64,000 nucleotides of DNA from Ophiocordyceps camponoti-saundersi (nom. inval.) (GCA_003339415.1 PDHQ01000101.1:50957-114956), one strand, 5' to 3'. Shown: positions 22,801-29,960, counted from the stretch's first letter. A program made the numbers and translations. Notes: generated by a model from the letters alone, not told the origin.

Positions 22801-23404
22801 TTACGATATGACAGCCGCCACAGTAGTGAAAGTTGCATGGGCCGTTCTCCTAGCGAGGCTTTCCGGCACGACTGACTGCGTATTTGCCCAGGCTTCCAAC
22901 GGGAGGAATTACGACATGGCCAAGGAGGTGGTAGGAATGTGTCTGAACTTCGTCCCCGTCCGCGCAAGAATCAAGGCAGACGAGACGGTAAAGGAGCTCG
23001 TCGACTTCATTCAACGACAGCATCACGAAAGCCTCGCCTTCGAATTGATCGACTTTCGCGATATCGTCAACCGATCAACGCCGTGGGAAAAGGGGATCAA
23101 ACATCAAAGCGTCGTCCTTCATCAGAACTTGGATCCAGATGAAGTCTTTCAGTTTGGCGATGCTGAGGCTTGGGTTACGTGCTCTTACGAATGGCCACAT
23201 CCTCCGGACGACATACTCGTCGAGTCGTTCCCAAAGGAGAATGGAGATGTTCAGATGACCATGGACACGAGGAGTAATGTCCTGAGTCAGGAGAATGCGG
23301 ATGCGGTTATGGGAGTGTTGTGTCGCTTGATTGACATGATTGCGCGAGGGGATTCGCAGGCTAGGGTTGAGATGTTGTTGAAAGCAGTGGATGAAGCGTT
23401 TTAA
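10835..23404 (+). CDS. Four-carrier nonribosomal peptide synthetase with decayed A domains
   Basis: Single uninterrupted frame of 4,189 residues. After an N-terminal remnant of a condensation domain (about 1-200), the order is as follows. A1 (205-730; TSGSTGTPKG, NGYGPAE, lysine in RTGKSDRR), T1 (LGGDS about 785), C1 (SHALYDGWS about 987). A2 (1290-1800; TSGSTGRPKG, NGYGPAE, SPSGKANRR), T2 (GGDS about 1857), C2 (HHALYDGVS about 2047). A3* (2355-2855), T3 (GGDS about 2911), C3 (HHALYDGWS about 3115). A4* (about 3420-3640), T4 (GGDS about 3686), C4 (SHAQFDGYC about 3894). A3* has lost the P-loop (SASCGSSISVTHTG) and the substrate aspartate, so it should be inactive. A4* lacks the whole front half and the A10 lysine. 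There is no thioesterase; a terminal C domain closes the protein, as in many fungal NRPSs that cyclise their product. Predicted binding-pocket codes, aligned by eye, are D-V-Q-V-V-V-G-I-F-K for A1 and D-A-G-S-V-G-G-I-D-K for A2. Module loss of this sort recalls fungal siderophore synthetases, but no hydroxylase, acyltransferase or transporter partner is nearby. Product unknown. Confidence 0.95.
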   Translation: MESDENHSQTKDMAPCLFPTLNSDSPQDEESRCVAVALCSDILTERHGIKLLQAAWGIVLRSYTGVDRPTFLYRHDIGFSHDWLYATLDLTEDSEVMIAAENLITRKADQSTDDRFNTAVVAYSGGRDASQAERRFALSLEACHTGTNWTVSLQYRTSVLNQGQANAIGSLLTHVVNQIVTGPVRLSAIDLCTDDVVEKLTAWNGKEPQTIHRCIHDLVLENCKAHPDSPAICAWDGDFSYRDVDHLTAVLSDELFSNGVRAETFVGIYSDASKWTVIQMLAVLRAGGAFTLLDTSLPAYRLSNMCKMLQVRLILSSRERLEEASALNAAVVISVDQHLITRLLASSSTSQGLSSTPAKPDTAAFAVFTSGSTGTPKGIVFNHYSFCSGQSAAITTIGYGPGMRCLQFASFSFDVCVQEHLTPLMAGGCVCIPSQDARKSKLDEALRQMKVNLVVLTPTVARLLRTAEMESVKKMVLVGERLVESDVATWAGRLQLFNGYGPAECCIFSTLHSFRDDHRHHLGPNIIGSGAGALCWVVDPSDRNKLAPIGAVGELLIQGPIVGRGYVGDRDQTSSRFIPAPAWRSRFPGKDSVMYCSGDLVQYVGDGLLRYIGRRDSQVKVHGQRLELGEVERGLLDVLPIGCQALVSVISPADKSSPILTGFILCPETIYRPPCLDDIFAHPTPEFRRLADRVQTQLANRLSPYMIPPALVPLKTIPTTRTGKSDRRRLAALASKFTRRELYSFSRDSVQRQLPTSEKEKLLHEAVQQILQIHDFGMGDDFFSLGGDSVSAMRLTRQVRENTGLEISVENMLKCVTLSELASTMCPGKETADDIPPFSLLSNTESLQETLRKAASCCRLPSADDIEDIYPCTALQEGITALSISSPEAKYVTCSTYRLPRVIDVDRLKQAWDVVIASNPVLRTRIVQSPTGQTLQAVLKAGFEWDSIGDLDDLKRLRAQWRVELGGRLLRLSVIRSTQGNFLSVFISHALYDGWSLPEVLKQVEEAYYDGNVASKPFKYFVRHLAQSDESQARGFWERSLEDFSAQPFPGAPTGQVKYRPAAVQTLKRSFSIPDTRSLDSALSNSILLSWAMTVSQYTGSEDVCFGTTLSGRNAPVSGIDSILGPTIATFPLRIQLDRSQTVKQALSSLQGWIQESIPFQQLGTQRIASIGPEAAAACQFQNHLVVQPPSSNETSTIFTNGDTWEVVDNYVLSLQVTLPEPGFKDLRLEATYDDKIVSPWRMNMIADQFRHNVLQVLSNSANTFHDLQSLDDAGRRVILSWNRRLQVAVNCCVHDLIGRICLGQSENMAVEAFDGSLTYGQLNAQTDKFAAHLQSLKVGPGAYIMVMLERSLRAVITMIAIMKTGAAFVMVDLSTPNSRLEQIRDDTKPVLAITSPQHAARAADLGLQPVDAHPNSTGEEVEFKRPLISHEDTVYAVFTSGSTGRPKGIAVPHRALATAATVSGDAFNLSSSSRALHASSYAFDASIGEIVYTLVQGGCICIPSETDSRDCLEDVINRFQVNYASLTPSLTRALTPSKMPTLRTMVFGGEAVTRTDIEMWPERVQLINGYGPAECTIDATFQHNVSLDNPSNIGYGAATVTWIVEPEDPTCSRLVPLGAVGELVIEGPVLAKGYLNNAAKTASSFVDYPDWLRRLRRGKLGRLYRTGDLVQYSSTGDGSLLYIGRKDNQVKLRGQRLELEEVEQHLMEVLPSATAVVAEIIKPCDAGAAPALAAFVLLDESRDGGDEILAAADSPICAQLGVAEARMMSRVPRFMVPSLFLPLNRIPMSPSGKANRRLLRETASALSRKKLKEYSSSALQPRAPLSLKEEVLQGGVCHVLRLPVNEVGMNSNFFQLGGDSISAMKLAGKVVDAGFSLSVANVFSHPTLESLASSLEQQVDKSIDSILPFELLHEAQRHDMIREAAQECRVDVERIQDIYPCTPMQEGLLSLTMKQPGQYVAELEFDLPRQVDLDRVKAAWSAVYDANSILRTRIISPRSSSGSSLQAVVDEPLAWASTFDPLVVEHGKPLLKAIISEQDNKLHIWIHHALYDGVSLPLLFEQAEAAYHGASLPLKSFNAFAAYIDKIDVKASRRFWAKEFEDLDTVMFPPRRLSPPVLPAKRMSTSWDMSVPDTQGLEFTLPSVIQAACAATMGHFANTRDVVYGLTLTGRNAPVADIGQLVGPTITTVPFRVRLKSSMLVRGLLSSVQENLVSIMPYEQTGLQTIRSFSPDCAVACDFQCTLVIQPSDETGVKNNKIFQEPKTSSNMLSLFSSSPLSLEFTISADRRSIQLLADFDDSCLDTTDVMRFSRHMERVIQQMILYSDTQIIELQEAGPHDILQLEQTNGSFKPMVDRLVHDLVLEQCRLRPTAEAICSLEVSWTYAEIEDASSRLSQHLMSISTGSVTAICMERSPWFIVAILSVLKSGSACAMLDDLHAEDMLTQTGTTLILASPETQSMVERIAVGSGARVIVISPVLLFSLPPSPPHSPKAIHSSDPAFIVSASCGSSISVTHTGIATGLAYLCPSHGLDDDSRVLHCSSPVTRSGLFEILACLTVGGCLCIPSTPERLEDLMESCRVNWAAMVSSMTHTVDPQLVPSLKTLVMTSEAVRSSDIHRWASRKDVRLFSSYGLAKCPMIGAVGQIIPGNSWNFGLIGPFVSGIGWVVTRDDSSKLCAVGAVGELLIESSVDDGFMRQGDDRMSISSPPWLARIRGHNGSRLYRTGDLVRYRDDMHVQYVGRRDRDLKLGGHRVHIEEIEAVLTLQMPVDAVVIVELVASSSAARPRLFAFVLLSRREEMNDSEELFTEPTNEFVTVCSNLKHNVNESLPRDMMPAAFIPLTHVPRTSSGKINRRLLRDEAAKLRLSDSDHSNQQPCRTMSEAESVTAELWAETLGLPKEDICAIDNFFHVGGDSIMAMKLVAAARGRGLTITVPEIFAHPRLQDMALAVKKAKPSCSSHVSVEPLSLIPEEERESLFRAVEKHCHVSREKIEDCYPCTPLQEALFSQSMRSAGDYTARFRYKVATGTDLSRFRLAWNQVIRHNPTLRARVVSTSTRMYQVVLLEQVSWEVVELGNFELLPSQLQTEDIRLGCPLLRLLLSQPGEGDDEAEFCLVIHHALYDGWSLQLLLNQVQQAYDQQSFTSQPFNQFIDYISKQDQEAVRSYWQSQLSGADGVVVFPSLPTSEYKPQADAAIRQEVKLTPLADVTRATTLELAWAVVVSQYCDSGEASYGLVLSGRNAGVEGIESMTGPTIATIPVLLKLQKDEMVIRGLRKLQVQRAAASPFEHFGLQNIRRLSRQAEAACQFQSLLLIQQLPPEEPFSLFTPVEEKDHVGNFSSHALEITCEVSGDECVVEFDFDSGVLDERQAKRLLAQYVHAIEQVQTRSGDRMRDLTLLAPSVREEILEWNKMPSSSTDICCACRDRTDTEGRHAHRLVSWIVDSEDYKVLLPIGAIGDLLLEGDATACQQLKEKAMSVIKDNPSWLRDLRPGGTLFKTGDLVQYNSDGSIRHCGRKKTHAKVRGQRDDLAEMEHQVLVASQSVSDVIAEVINSRDEEVGQVLAIFTLKTVFESNGIKEGSWLLPPTQEHREESQQLFELLKERLPMHMVPEVIIPLVRRPHSVDDRQQLIAEAAALTGEQIKQYQPSLSSAKKRAPNSETQKILQLVFAEVLGLDCDDVGVDDSFFRLGGDSIIAIRLVEQARAKGFTFRVSDVFQTPKLSDLARHLAQTDSALERNGSTASSERLLCQVDKGDVMKKLATDGLSYPDEDVHEILPVTQAAERYLFQTPEYWIINLRGSVKLERLERACSALVERHGILRTIFISRQDKFLQLVLKQMKTSIKYFQTGKTIAKFVDHYRHNDLVEIPTLATPLTDFFYVQSTGDKDANQALVIRLSHAQFDGYCLPTLWRDLTHLYEGIPVTDAIPYSLHMQQWSRGYTHEDGFSFWRETLAGSSIARIDNATFSNTPPISLEDSEFVTSSRVVHIGKALPYDMTAATVVKVAWAVLLARLSGTTDCVFAQASNGRNYDMAKEVVGMCLNFVPVRARIKADETVKELVDFIQRQHHESLAFELIDFRDIVNRSTPWEKGIKHQSVVLHQNLDPDEVFQFGDAEAWVTCSYEWPHPPDDILVESFPKENGDVQMTMDTRSNVLSQENADAVMGVLCRLIDMIARGDSQARVEMLLKAVDEAF

Positions 23405-24900
23405 GTGATTTTTGTCTCTCGAGGGTATTGGTCTTTGATTGTATTTTGATCGCGTTTATATGGTTGAGGGTTAATATTACTTAGAGTACGAGTCAGGATG
23501 CAAGGCCTGTGAAACTGTGAAAACTGGCTTCTTCTTGAGAGATGACTGGCAACAGCATAGTACTCCTATATGGTCATGATTCCTTGCTCGTGTCGGCTGG
23601 AAACTACCCCGTGAGAAGACGCGTATGGGGATAGTCGAGTACCAACTGGCAACAGAACTATCGAGTTGACCTCATAGCGACTGGTGATTGGGAAACATGG
23701 TTCAGGCAATATCCTGCCAAGTGAAGAGAGCATGGAGTTGAGTAAGATATCGCATCTCTGATCGCGTCATGCAAGACCTATATATATATATCCTTCAAAT
23801 CACGTTCGGAGAGGAGGCCTCATAAAACGGGTGCTTGGACCTGGCCAAAGAGGCTCTTAATGAACGGAGATTTGTCCATTTAAACGTCCGTCGATGGTTC
23901 TTCAATGCGAGCCCCTGACCAGGATCCCCTAGGCTATCCGCATTACCATTGAAGCAGGCAGGGGTGAGGCATCTAACCAGAGCCTGCCATCGATCCACGG
24001 ATAGAGGGGAGAGCAAAGCTTGTTCTCAACGCGAGACAGACTTCTGAAGAAGCCAGTGGCGAACTCGCGGTTGTCAGGCTGGAAACAACGTGAAAAGGGG
24101 GAAATCAACAAGCTTGAATAACATACGTACCGAGTTTGTATGCTGCATCACCAAAATCATTGACATGAGGCGGGAGGGAAAAGATGACAAGTCTGGCTCT
24201 ACAGCGTCCAGTTCAAGGCACAATCCTATGACAGTTACAAGATGAGCAGAATCTTCCACTCGGAAAGCGACTCAACCAAGCCGGCGCGTTTCGACCGAGG
24301 GAAACACCTACACAGGCAAAGTCAGGCTGACAGGATCGCCCACAACACAAACCCTTAAGAATCCAAGACGCCGGTACGGATTCAACGAGTCACTAAGCAA
24401 TGAAAGCCGCCCACATGATCGAGTCATTGAGAGGAAAAGAAGAAGAACGGGGCAGAATCGTCAACTGCTAAGATGAGCCTCCTCCAACAGGCTAAGCCTT
24501 TGATGATCAGACTCTTTCCACACGTCCAACGCATAGCATAGAGACACGCGATGCCATCAATTACAAAGGCCCGCCCCCCAGCTTCCGAAAAAAAAAAAGT
24601 TACCTTTCATTGCTCATATCTCCTCACTCGAAATAGGCCCGTCATCCGGAAGGGAAAAAAGGGGGTTTAGGAGATCAAACAAGGATGAAGCCTGCCACTG
24701 AATCGGACCATCTGTCGTCATGAATTCTATCGATCAGATGGCATTGACTCCTCTAACCTCGATCAAGTTAGAAAACTCAACCTTTCTAGTATCGCGCTTA
24801 ACAAAGACGGTTGATTGAAGACAAGTCAGGTGAAGATTGTCAACAGATATAGAGACCAACACGTATCGTTGCACCTTTGGGGGGGGGGGGGGGGGTGGCC
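23405..24900. other. Intergenic, no supported gene
   Basis: The segment between the NRPS stop codon and the tRNA-like repeats. It includes a TA microsatellite near 23780-23792 and a 14-base G run near 24880-24895. Minus-strand frames at 23795-24259 are short and lack recognisable features. The NRPS terminator presumably lies just after 23404, but I could not pin it down. Confidence 0.5.
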
Positions 24901-24904
24901 CCCT

Positions 24905-25300
24905 GTTTTAGCATGGTGTAGCGGTATAATATCCTCGCGACAAAGACTGTCACAAAGAACACAAGGGTCTATTCGTCCCTGTCAAGCAACCCGTAAGGGG
25001 GCTGCTCCCGCCTTTGCGTGGTGTGGCAGTACAAAATCTTACGACAAGGTCAAACGTAAGGGTTAGGAGGAAAAGGCGAGCAGAGAAGCCTGCTGTTTCT
25101 GACCCTAACTTTCGGAACTGCGTTTAAACAACTGACATCTCGGAAATAGACGTCAATCTCTCTCCAACTCCAAACATCGTTTAACCCCTGGAAGAGTGTG
25201 CCTCGATATACATATAAGGGTTCTAAGCGTATCAAGCCATCGTAGACGCTTTTGCATGGTGCAGCGGTACAAATCTTACGACCAAGACCCATGATGCGAC
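24905..25300 (+). repeat. Three tRNA-like A-box repeats
   Basis: Three related strings start near 24911, 25017 and 25256: gcatggtgtagcggtataat, gcgtggtgtggcagtacaaa and gcatggtgcagcggtacaaa. Each continues as atc..tacgac or a close variant. The string resembles the 5' arm and internal promoter A box of a tRNA. Possible but weak B boxes follow (for example gtttcaagccc near 25340). None folds convincingly into a complete tRNA by eye, so these may be worn tRNA-derived short elements. Confidence 0.4.
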
Positions 25301-25587
25301 TTAAAGAGCCCAGATAAATGACATGAGCTAGCAATGTTTCAAGCCCATCTTGGGCTCGTTTAGTGTCACCCAAGAGATCCCGTCGTGGCTCAGCGAGTCA
25401 TCCCGTCTTCACCGGAGAGCCTTTGCCGGACCGGTCCCTTTTTCGACGAACGAAACGGCATAACAAGCCGACCCTTTTTTTCTCTCTCTTACCCCCTTCT
25501 TTTTCTTCCCCCCTTTCAATTCCTCAGATTGTTTCTGTCGTCAGAGACTCGATATTTCAAGTTGCACATCTCCATGCAGTCGACAAG

Positions 25588-26940
25588 ATGTGGTCGAAAT
25601 TCTCCAAACTCATCTTGTCGGTTTCCGTCATTGCTATTGCCGTCTTTGCCTTTATCAGCTCGGTTTTGACGGCTGTTACGCTGGCCGCGGGCGCGAAGCC
25701 CAACTCCATTGAGGAACTCGCCATATTAAAGGTCAGATAATACACACAATCTGATATTAATCAGTCACACACACACACACACACGCACGCACATACATCA
25801 TAACACAAGAGTCTATCACTCAGAGTAAACTCCGGACGAAAGGCTGACAGCAAAATAGGTCGACTTGTCCAGGTTCGACGCAGCCCGTGGTTTGCTGCCG
25901 GCCTCGGATTCGGGCGCCAACGGCGGAGATCTCGTCGATTCCATCATCAAGGGCGGAGCCAAGGGGATAGAGGGTATCTTGGGCAGCCTCACCGGCTCTT
26001 CAACCAAGGCCAGCAGTCGCCTGAAACGGAGGGCGACAAAGAGTCGAAGCTCCAAATCTGGAAACACAGAATCCAGAAGAGACAACTCCAGGGACAGCTC
26101 CAGAAACAAGTTGTCGGCCAGCAAGTCCGTTGTGCCGCAATACATTTCCCTTCATGTCCAGACCCTGTGCAATGGGGACTTTGGCGGCAACATCGGCGCC
26201 AGCTCTCAAGTTAGAATCAAGTCTTGCACAACGCCAGGCCGTAAGTTTTTCTTGTCACTGTTCTGTCACCTCTCATACCCCATCGGCTCTTGGCTCACAG
26301 CCTGACTCTTCCCCTTGCAGGCCGTCTCAAGGATGTTAGCGAGGTCATCGGCATCAGCAACCCCCTGCAGGGCCTCACCTCGCGACTACTGCCGACAGTA
26401 GTCAAAGAATCGATGCAGCTATCCGTTGACATGATCAATTACTCTCAATTGCTTCTCACCGTCGTCTTCGCCATCGCCACAGTCTTCAGTTTTCTATCTC
26501 TGCTGTTCATCGCCATCAGCTTCTTCTTCCCACGCATGAAGATCCTCATATACACCAATTTTATCCTCGCCGCCCTCGCCGCGGGATTTGTCTCCGGGTC
26601 TTTCATCGGCGCCGACATCATGGTCGCTTACGTTGCAAAGAGTTTGAATCGGGTTTTCAAGGACTTTAACATTCACGCTGAGCTGGGCTCAACTTTCCTC
26701 GGCGTCAGCATCGCCGCCTCCTTCTTTTCCATCGCTGTTTTCATCTACTGGTTCGTCCGCGTCGTTCTCCTATTCCGAAAGAGGATACTCGGCAAGATCC
26801 CGGGTGCTTCCAAGATGCGAGGTTTGATCAAGAAGAAGAAGGTGACGGACGCTGAGCCAGGCACCACTAATGTTCACGTTGAAGGGGAGAAGCCTGCGGG
26901 CGAAGCGTCTGCTCCTGGTGGATTGGGTGGATTTTTCTGA
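25588..26940 (+). CDS. SUR7/PalI-family four-span membrane protein
   Basis: Three exons: 25588-25731, 25859-26240 and 26321-26940. Introns have GTCAGA..TAG and GTAAGT..GCAG ends, and together the exons encode 381 residues in one frame. The first membrane span (LILSVSVIAIAVFAFISS) lies near the N terminus. A long Ser/Arg/Lys-rich loop containing a cysteine pair follows (TLCNGDFGG, IKSCTTPG). Three further spans lie at about residues 220-340, and the cytosolic tail is basic then Gly/Pro-rich. This is the claudin-like layout of SUR7/PalI proteins of eisosomes, cell-wall stress and pH sensing. Exon 1 holds only the first span, and intron 1 contains a CA microsatellite. The start was chosen because a membrane span directly follows it. 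Subfamily (SUR7 versus PalI versus other) is not resolved. Confidence 0.75.
25765..25796. repeat. CA microsatellite in intron 1
   Basis: A run of CA dinucleotides passing into CGCA units lies inside the first intron of the SUR7-like gene. Confidence 0.9.
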
Positions 26941-27173
26941 GCCTTTTCAAATCGGGCCTTTCTCAACACTCCGTTTTATAATCAAGAAAGAGAATTGCTG
27001 TCTAGCCGACATATCTTGAGAGCTGAGTCAAGTCAGCTGGATAATGGGAATATAATTGGCGCAAGCCTCGTAGTTTTGAGCCTGTTTCAGTGAATGGTTG
27101 TGACGTGTCAGGCTCTTGACTCTTTCGATGACGTGTCGACTCTGACCGAATATCCCTTCACCTTATCCGCCAG

Positions 27174-28364
27174 CTAGCGTATGGTGTGTGAGCCCTCGGC
27201 AGGCTCCAGAACCTTCCAGTCGCATTCCAAGTTTTTGTTCTCGTTGTGCTGCCGCAGAGTGTCAATGATGCGGTTCGCAATCTCGTCAAAGTGGCTCGTT
27301 GCCAACGCCAAGATGGTCGGGCCAGCTCCCGAAAGGCATACCCCTAAAAAGCCGGGTTGGCTTTGGGGCGTCATTGAGTTGACGACTTGACTTAGGCCGG
27401 GGATGAGCGTTTGGCGGTAGGGTTGGTGTATCTTGTCCTGCATGGCGAGGTGAATGAGCTCTGGGTTTGGCGGGGATTGGCCGAGCGCCACAGGCAGTAA
27501 GGCGATGCGCTGCAGGTTGAATGTCTGTCCGGACCGTGTCAGTCGAAGGACTGTTGGTTTCTGAGTGAACACGTTTGCACTCACCACGTCTTGCCGGGGG
27601 TACTTCTCAGGCAGCACCGCGCGGGCATCGTGTGTTGGGACGACAAAGTCGGGAATGATAGCTACGGCCTTGATCTCCTTGGCCCAAGGGAACTTGATGT
27701 GATGGCCGATGCCGTGCGGCGGAGAAGGGGGTTTCTCGCCCGTGTCGACGCCACCAGCCGGTGATGGCAAGACTTCGCTCAACGGAATTTCGGTACGAGC
27801 CACATCCTCGGGTCGCAGTGGCATCAGATACGTGCCAACGAAGCCGCCAAAGAGAGCAGCGCCGACGTTGTCGGGGTGTCTTTCTGCGCTCCCAATGTCA
27901 GCAGAAGGGGGAAGAGAATTACGGGGGCATTGCCACGAACCAATCATCAGGCAATAGTCAAAGAGCCTAGCAGAACTGAGGTGTTGTAGGCCACCAACTT
28001 CCTTGCCCAGCAACACGCCAGCAACGACAGCGGCCCCGGAGCTCCCCAGACCGCGGCCAAGTGGTATCGGGTTCTTGATGTGGACATGGGTCTCGGACGG
28101 AAACGAGCGTTGATCGTGGCATCGTAGAACGTACAGGGCGACCCTGGTGATGAGATTGACCTGCGGGTCGAGGCTGATGTCGCCCGATTCCTGGCCCTGA
28201 CCCTCGTACGAGACGCGGCAGTTGAGGGGATGAGCCGAGCGGCCCTTGGACCGGTCGATGGTGACGTGCAGCTCGAGATAGACGTTGAGGGCGAGTCCGA
28301 TGACGTCGAATCCGGGGCCAATGTTGGCGCTCGAGCAGGGCGTCTTGATGATGAAGGATTCCAT
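27174..28364 (-). CDS. THR1: Homoserine kinase
   Basis: Phosphorylates L-homoserine to O-phosphohomoserine with ATP in the threonine pathway; a cytosolic GHMP kinase. The N terminus has PCSSANIGPGFDVIGLAL, the ATP-binding motif is PIPLGRGLGSSGAAVVA (about residue 100), and the third GHMP motif is LGVCLSGAGPTILAL near the C terminus. The frame is open throughout, but 27884-27940 (57 nt) is almost certainly an intron: it has a GTTCGT donor, a GCTGACA branch site and a GCGCAG acceptor. Its removal turns MIGSWQCP..GSAERHPDNV into the family-typical MIERHPDNV. The spliced protein has 377 residues, near the usual fungal length. Confidence 0.93.
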   Translation of the reverse strand: MESFIIKTPCSSANIGPGFDVIGLALNVYLELHVTIDRSKGRSAHPLNCRVSYEGQGQESGDISLDPQVNLITRVALYVLRCHDQRSFPSETHVHIKNPIPLGRGLGSSGAAVVAGVLLGKEVGGLQHLSSARLFDYCLMIGSWQCPRNSLPPSADIGSAERHPDNVGAALFGGFVGTYLMPLRPEDVARTEIPLSEVLPSPAGGVDTGEKPPSPPHGIGHHIKFPWAKEIKAVAIIPDFVVPTHDARAVLPEKYPRQDVVSANVFTQKPTVLRLTRSGQTFNLQRIALLPVALGQSPPNPELIHLAMQDKIHQPYRQTLIPGLSQVVNSMTPQSQPGFLGVCLSGAGPTILALATSHFDEIANRIIDTLRQHNENKNLECDWKVLEPAEGSHTIR

Positions 28365-29055
28365 GGTCTCGAGTGTCGGTTACGAGGACGACGTGTTTGG
28401 GGAGTGTTCTGAAGGAGAAGGTGGATCTTCAGGGAGCTGCAGGGTTTTCGATAGCGATTTGTGCTATGAATAGCTCATCGACGTGGGTCGGTGCCCAGCC
28501 ACGAACTCGATCCGTCATTGCGGGATGGACGAAGCATCCAGTGACGGGATTCGACGCGGATGAAGTCGCACAGGGTTTTTACTCTCCGGCCTTGAGCCTC
28601 GTCTATGGTCACGACAGCCACCTGGCCCCCTACCTAGGTAGGTAGGTACCTAGGTAGGTGGTAGGTACCTAGAGATGATCGGCCTAGATGATGACTAACA
28701 TTGCGACGTCGGTCGTCTTTGGCTTAGCACTATGCCCACCCTTTGGTAGGATCCCTCAGGCATCTCGCGCACTTCTTTAGCCCCTGACGAGCCTCTGAAA
28801 GAAACGACTCCCATCTTCGAAGGAATCGCTTTGTCCGACACTCTGTTTGTCGATGCTACTCGTACCTCCGCTGTACTTGATCGTCAACATCATTATTCAC
28901 TATATCAAGGTTAAAAACGTCACTAACAAAAACTGTCTGGACATCAACTAGGTAGGTATCTTCCCGTCCTCCATAACCTGCCTGCTTGATCCGACCGATG
29001 CTATCTAAGACCCCGTCATTCATACCCTCTTCCCTTGTCCCCCGGCGAATGCCCT
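28365..29055. other. Intergenic with TACCTAGGTA palindrome cluster
   Basis: This lies upstream of homoserine kinase and downstream of the next minus-strand gene. Around 28630-28673 there is a cluster of overlapping cctaggtaggtaggtacc strings that are partly self-complementary, with another CTAGGTAGGTA near 28949. No gene is supported. Confidence 0.55.
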
Positions 29056-29960
29056 TTAGTTGCCGTGGCGGAGCCAGTAGCCGTACCTATCACCGTTGTA
29101 ATACTCAGCCAGGATGACATCTGCCGCGCAGACAACCTTTTCGGTGAGTATCTCGGACATGGTGACAACTTCATCCTGCCACTGCGAAGAGAGATCATCG
29201 GCGCCCTCGAATCCATAAGCCGACCGGAATTCAAGATGGGGGCGAATAGGCTTGACAAGGACCGGCAAGTTCATCCATTCATTGACATCTTTCATCTCAT
29301 CAGCCGTCTCGTTCGACAATCCCGCATGATTGGGCAGATACTCACCAGGTCCTTTGTGGAGAAACAAGACACATGCAAGGGTCTTGATGTGATCTTCATA
29401 TTCGGCGCGTTGTTTGCCGGGATTGATACCGTCGGTGATGGCCATCTGAATGGAGCCCATCCCCTTCAGGCCCGTCGAGGTGACGATGGCCTCCTTCACC
29501 GAGCCCTGGCCGATCAACTTGGCGATGAATTTACAGAACTGGCGGAAGAAGCGAATTTCGCCTCGGAAGGCAAAGAGCCCCCTTTCGGCGTCGTAGCAGA
29601 CGTAATCGTTGAGGCCGTTGAAGAAGGTATGCTCTGCCTTGCGACTCACCATGGCAAAGACTTCCTGTCCACCCTTGGAATAGGAGACGTTGACAAGTCC
29701 AGAAGGGACAATGTAGAGGCGGCGCTCCACATGTTGCAACTCCTAGAGAAGTAGAAGAGAGCCATGTCAGTTGTCGGTGGGAAGCCGGAGCAGGGCATGT
29801 CTCTCATGTAACTCTGACTTACCGGGAACTCTTCTCCGTTCTGGTAGCGTTCCCATCTATCCTCGACCAAGGCCTCATCGTAGAGGAGGACCCTGATGAT
29901 TTCGCCAGCTCCGGTGATGGGCCCGGGAAAGTAGGTGGAGAGACCTTGAGTCTGCGACAT
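29056..29960 (-). CDS. Conserved-looking protein of unknown function
   Basis: Two exons, 29960-29823 and 29742-29056, joined across an intron with a perfect GTAAGT donor and a CTCTAG acceptor; both exons are in phase 0. The product is 274 residues, with exon 1 ending NGEEFP and exon 2 starting ELQHVERRLYIVP. There is no signal peptide or membrane span. The protein is mixed alpha/beta with many aromatic residues, and it ends in NGDRYGYWLRHGN. A long plus-strand frame covers the same bases, but the good splice signals favour the minus strand. I do not recognise the family and assign no function. Confidence 0.65.

Noticed and set aside
10835..23404. Assignment as a ferrichrome or fusarinine siderophore synthetase
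   Set aside because: The domain order only partly matches and no ornithine hydroxylase, acyltransferase or siderophore transporter gene lies in the window.
24905..25345. Functional tRNA genes
   Set aside because: Only 5'-arm/A-box-like strings are visible; I could not form complete acceptor, anticodon and T arms.
29035..29754. Plus-strand frame of 239 codons
   Set aside because: It is antisense to a minus-strand gene with a perfect GTAAGT..TAG intron; composition and splice signals favour the minus strand.
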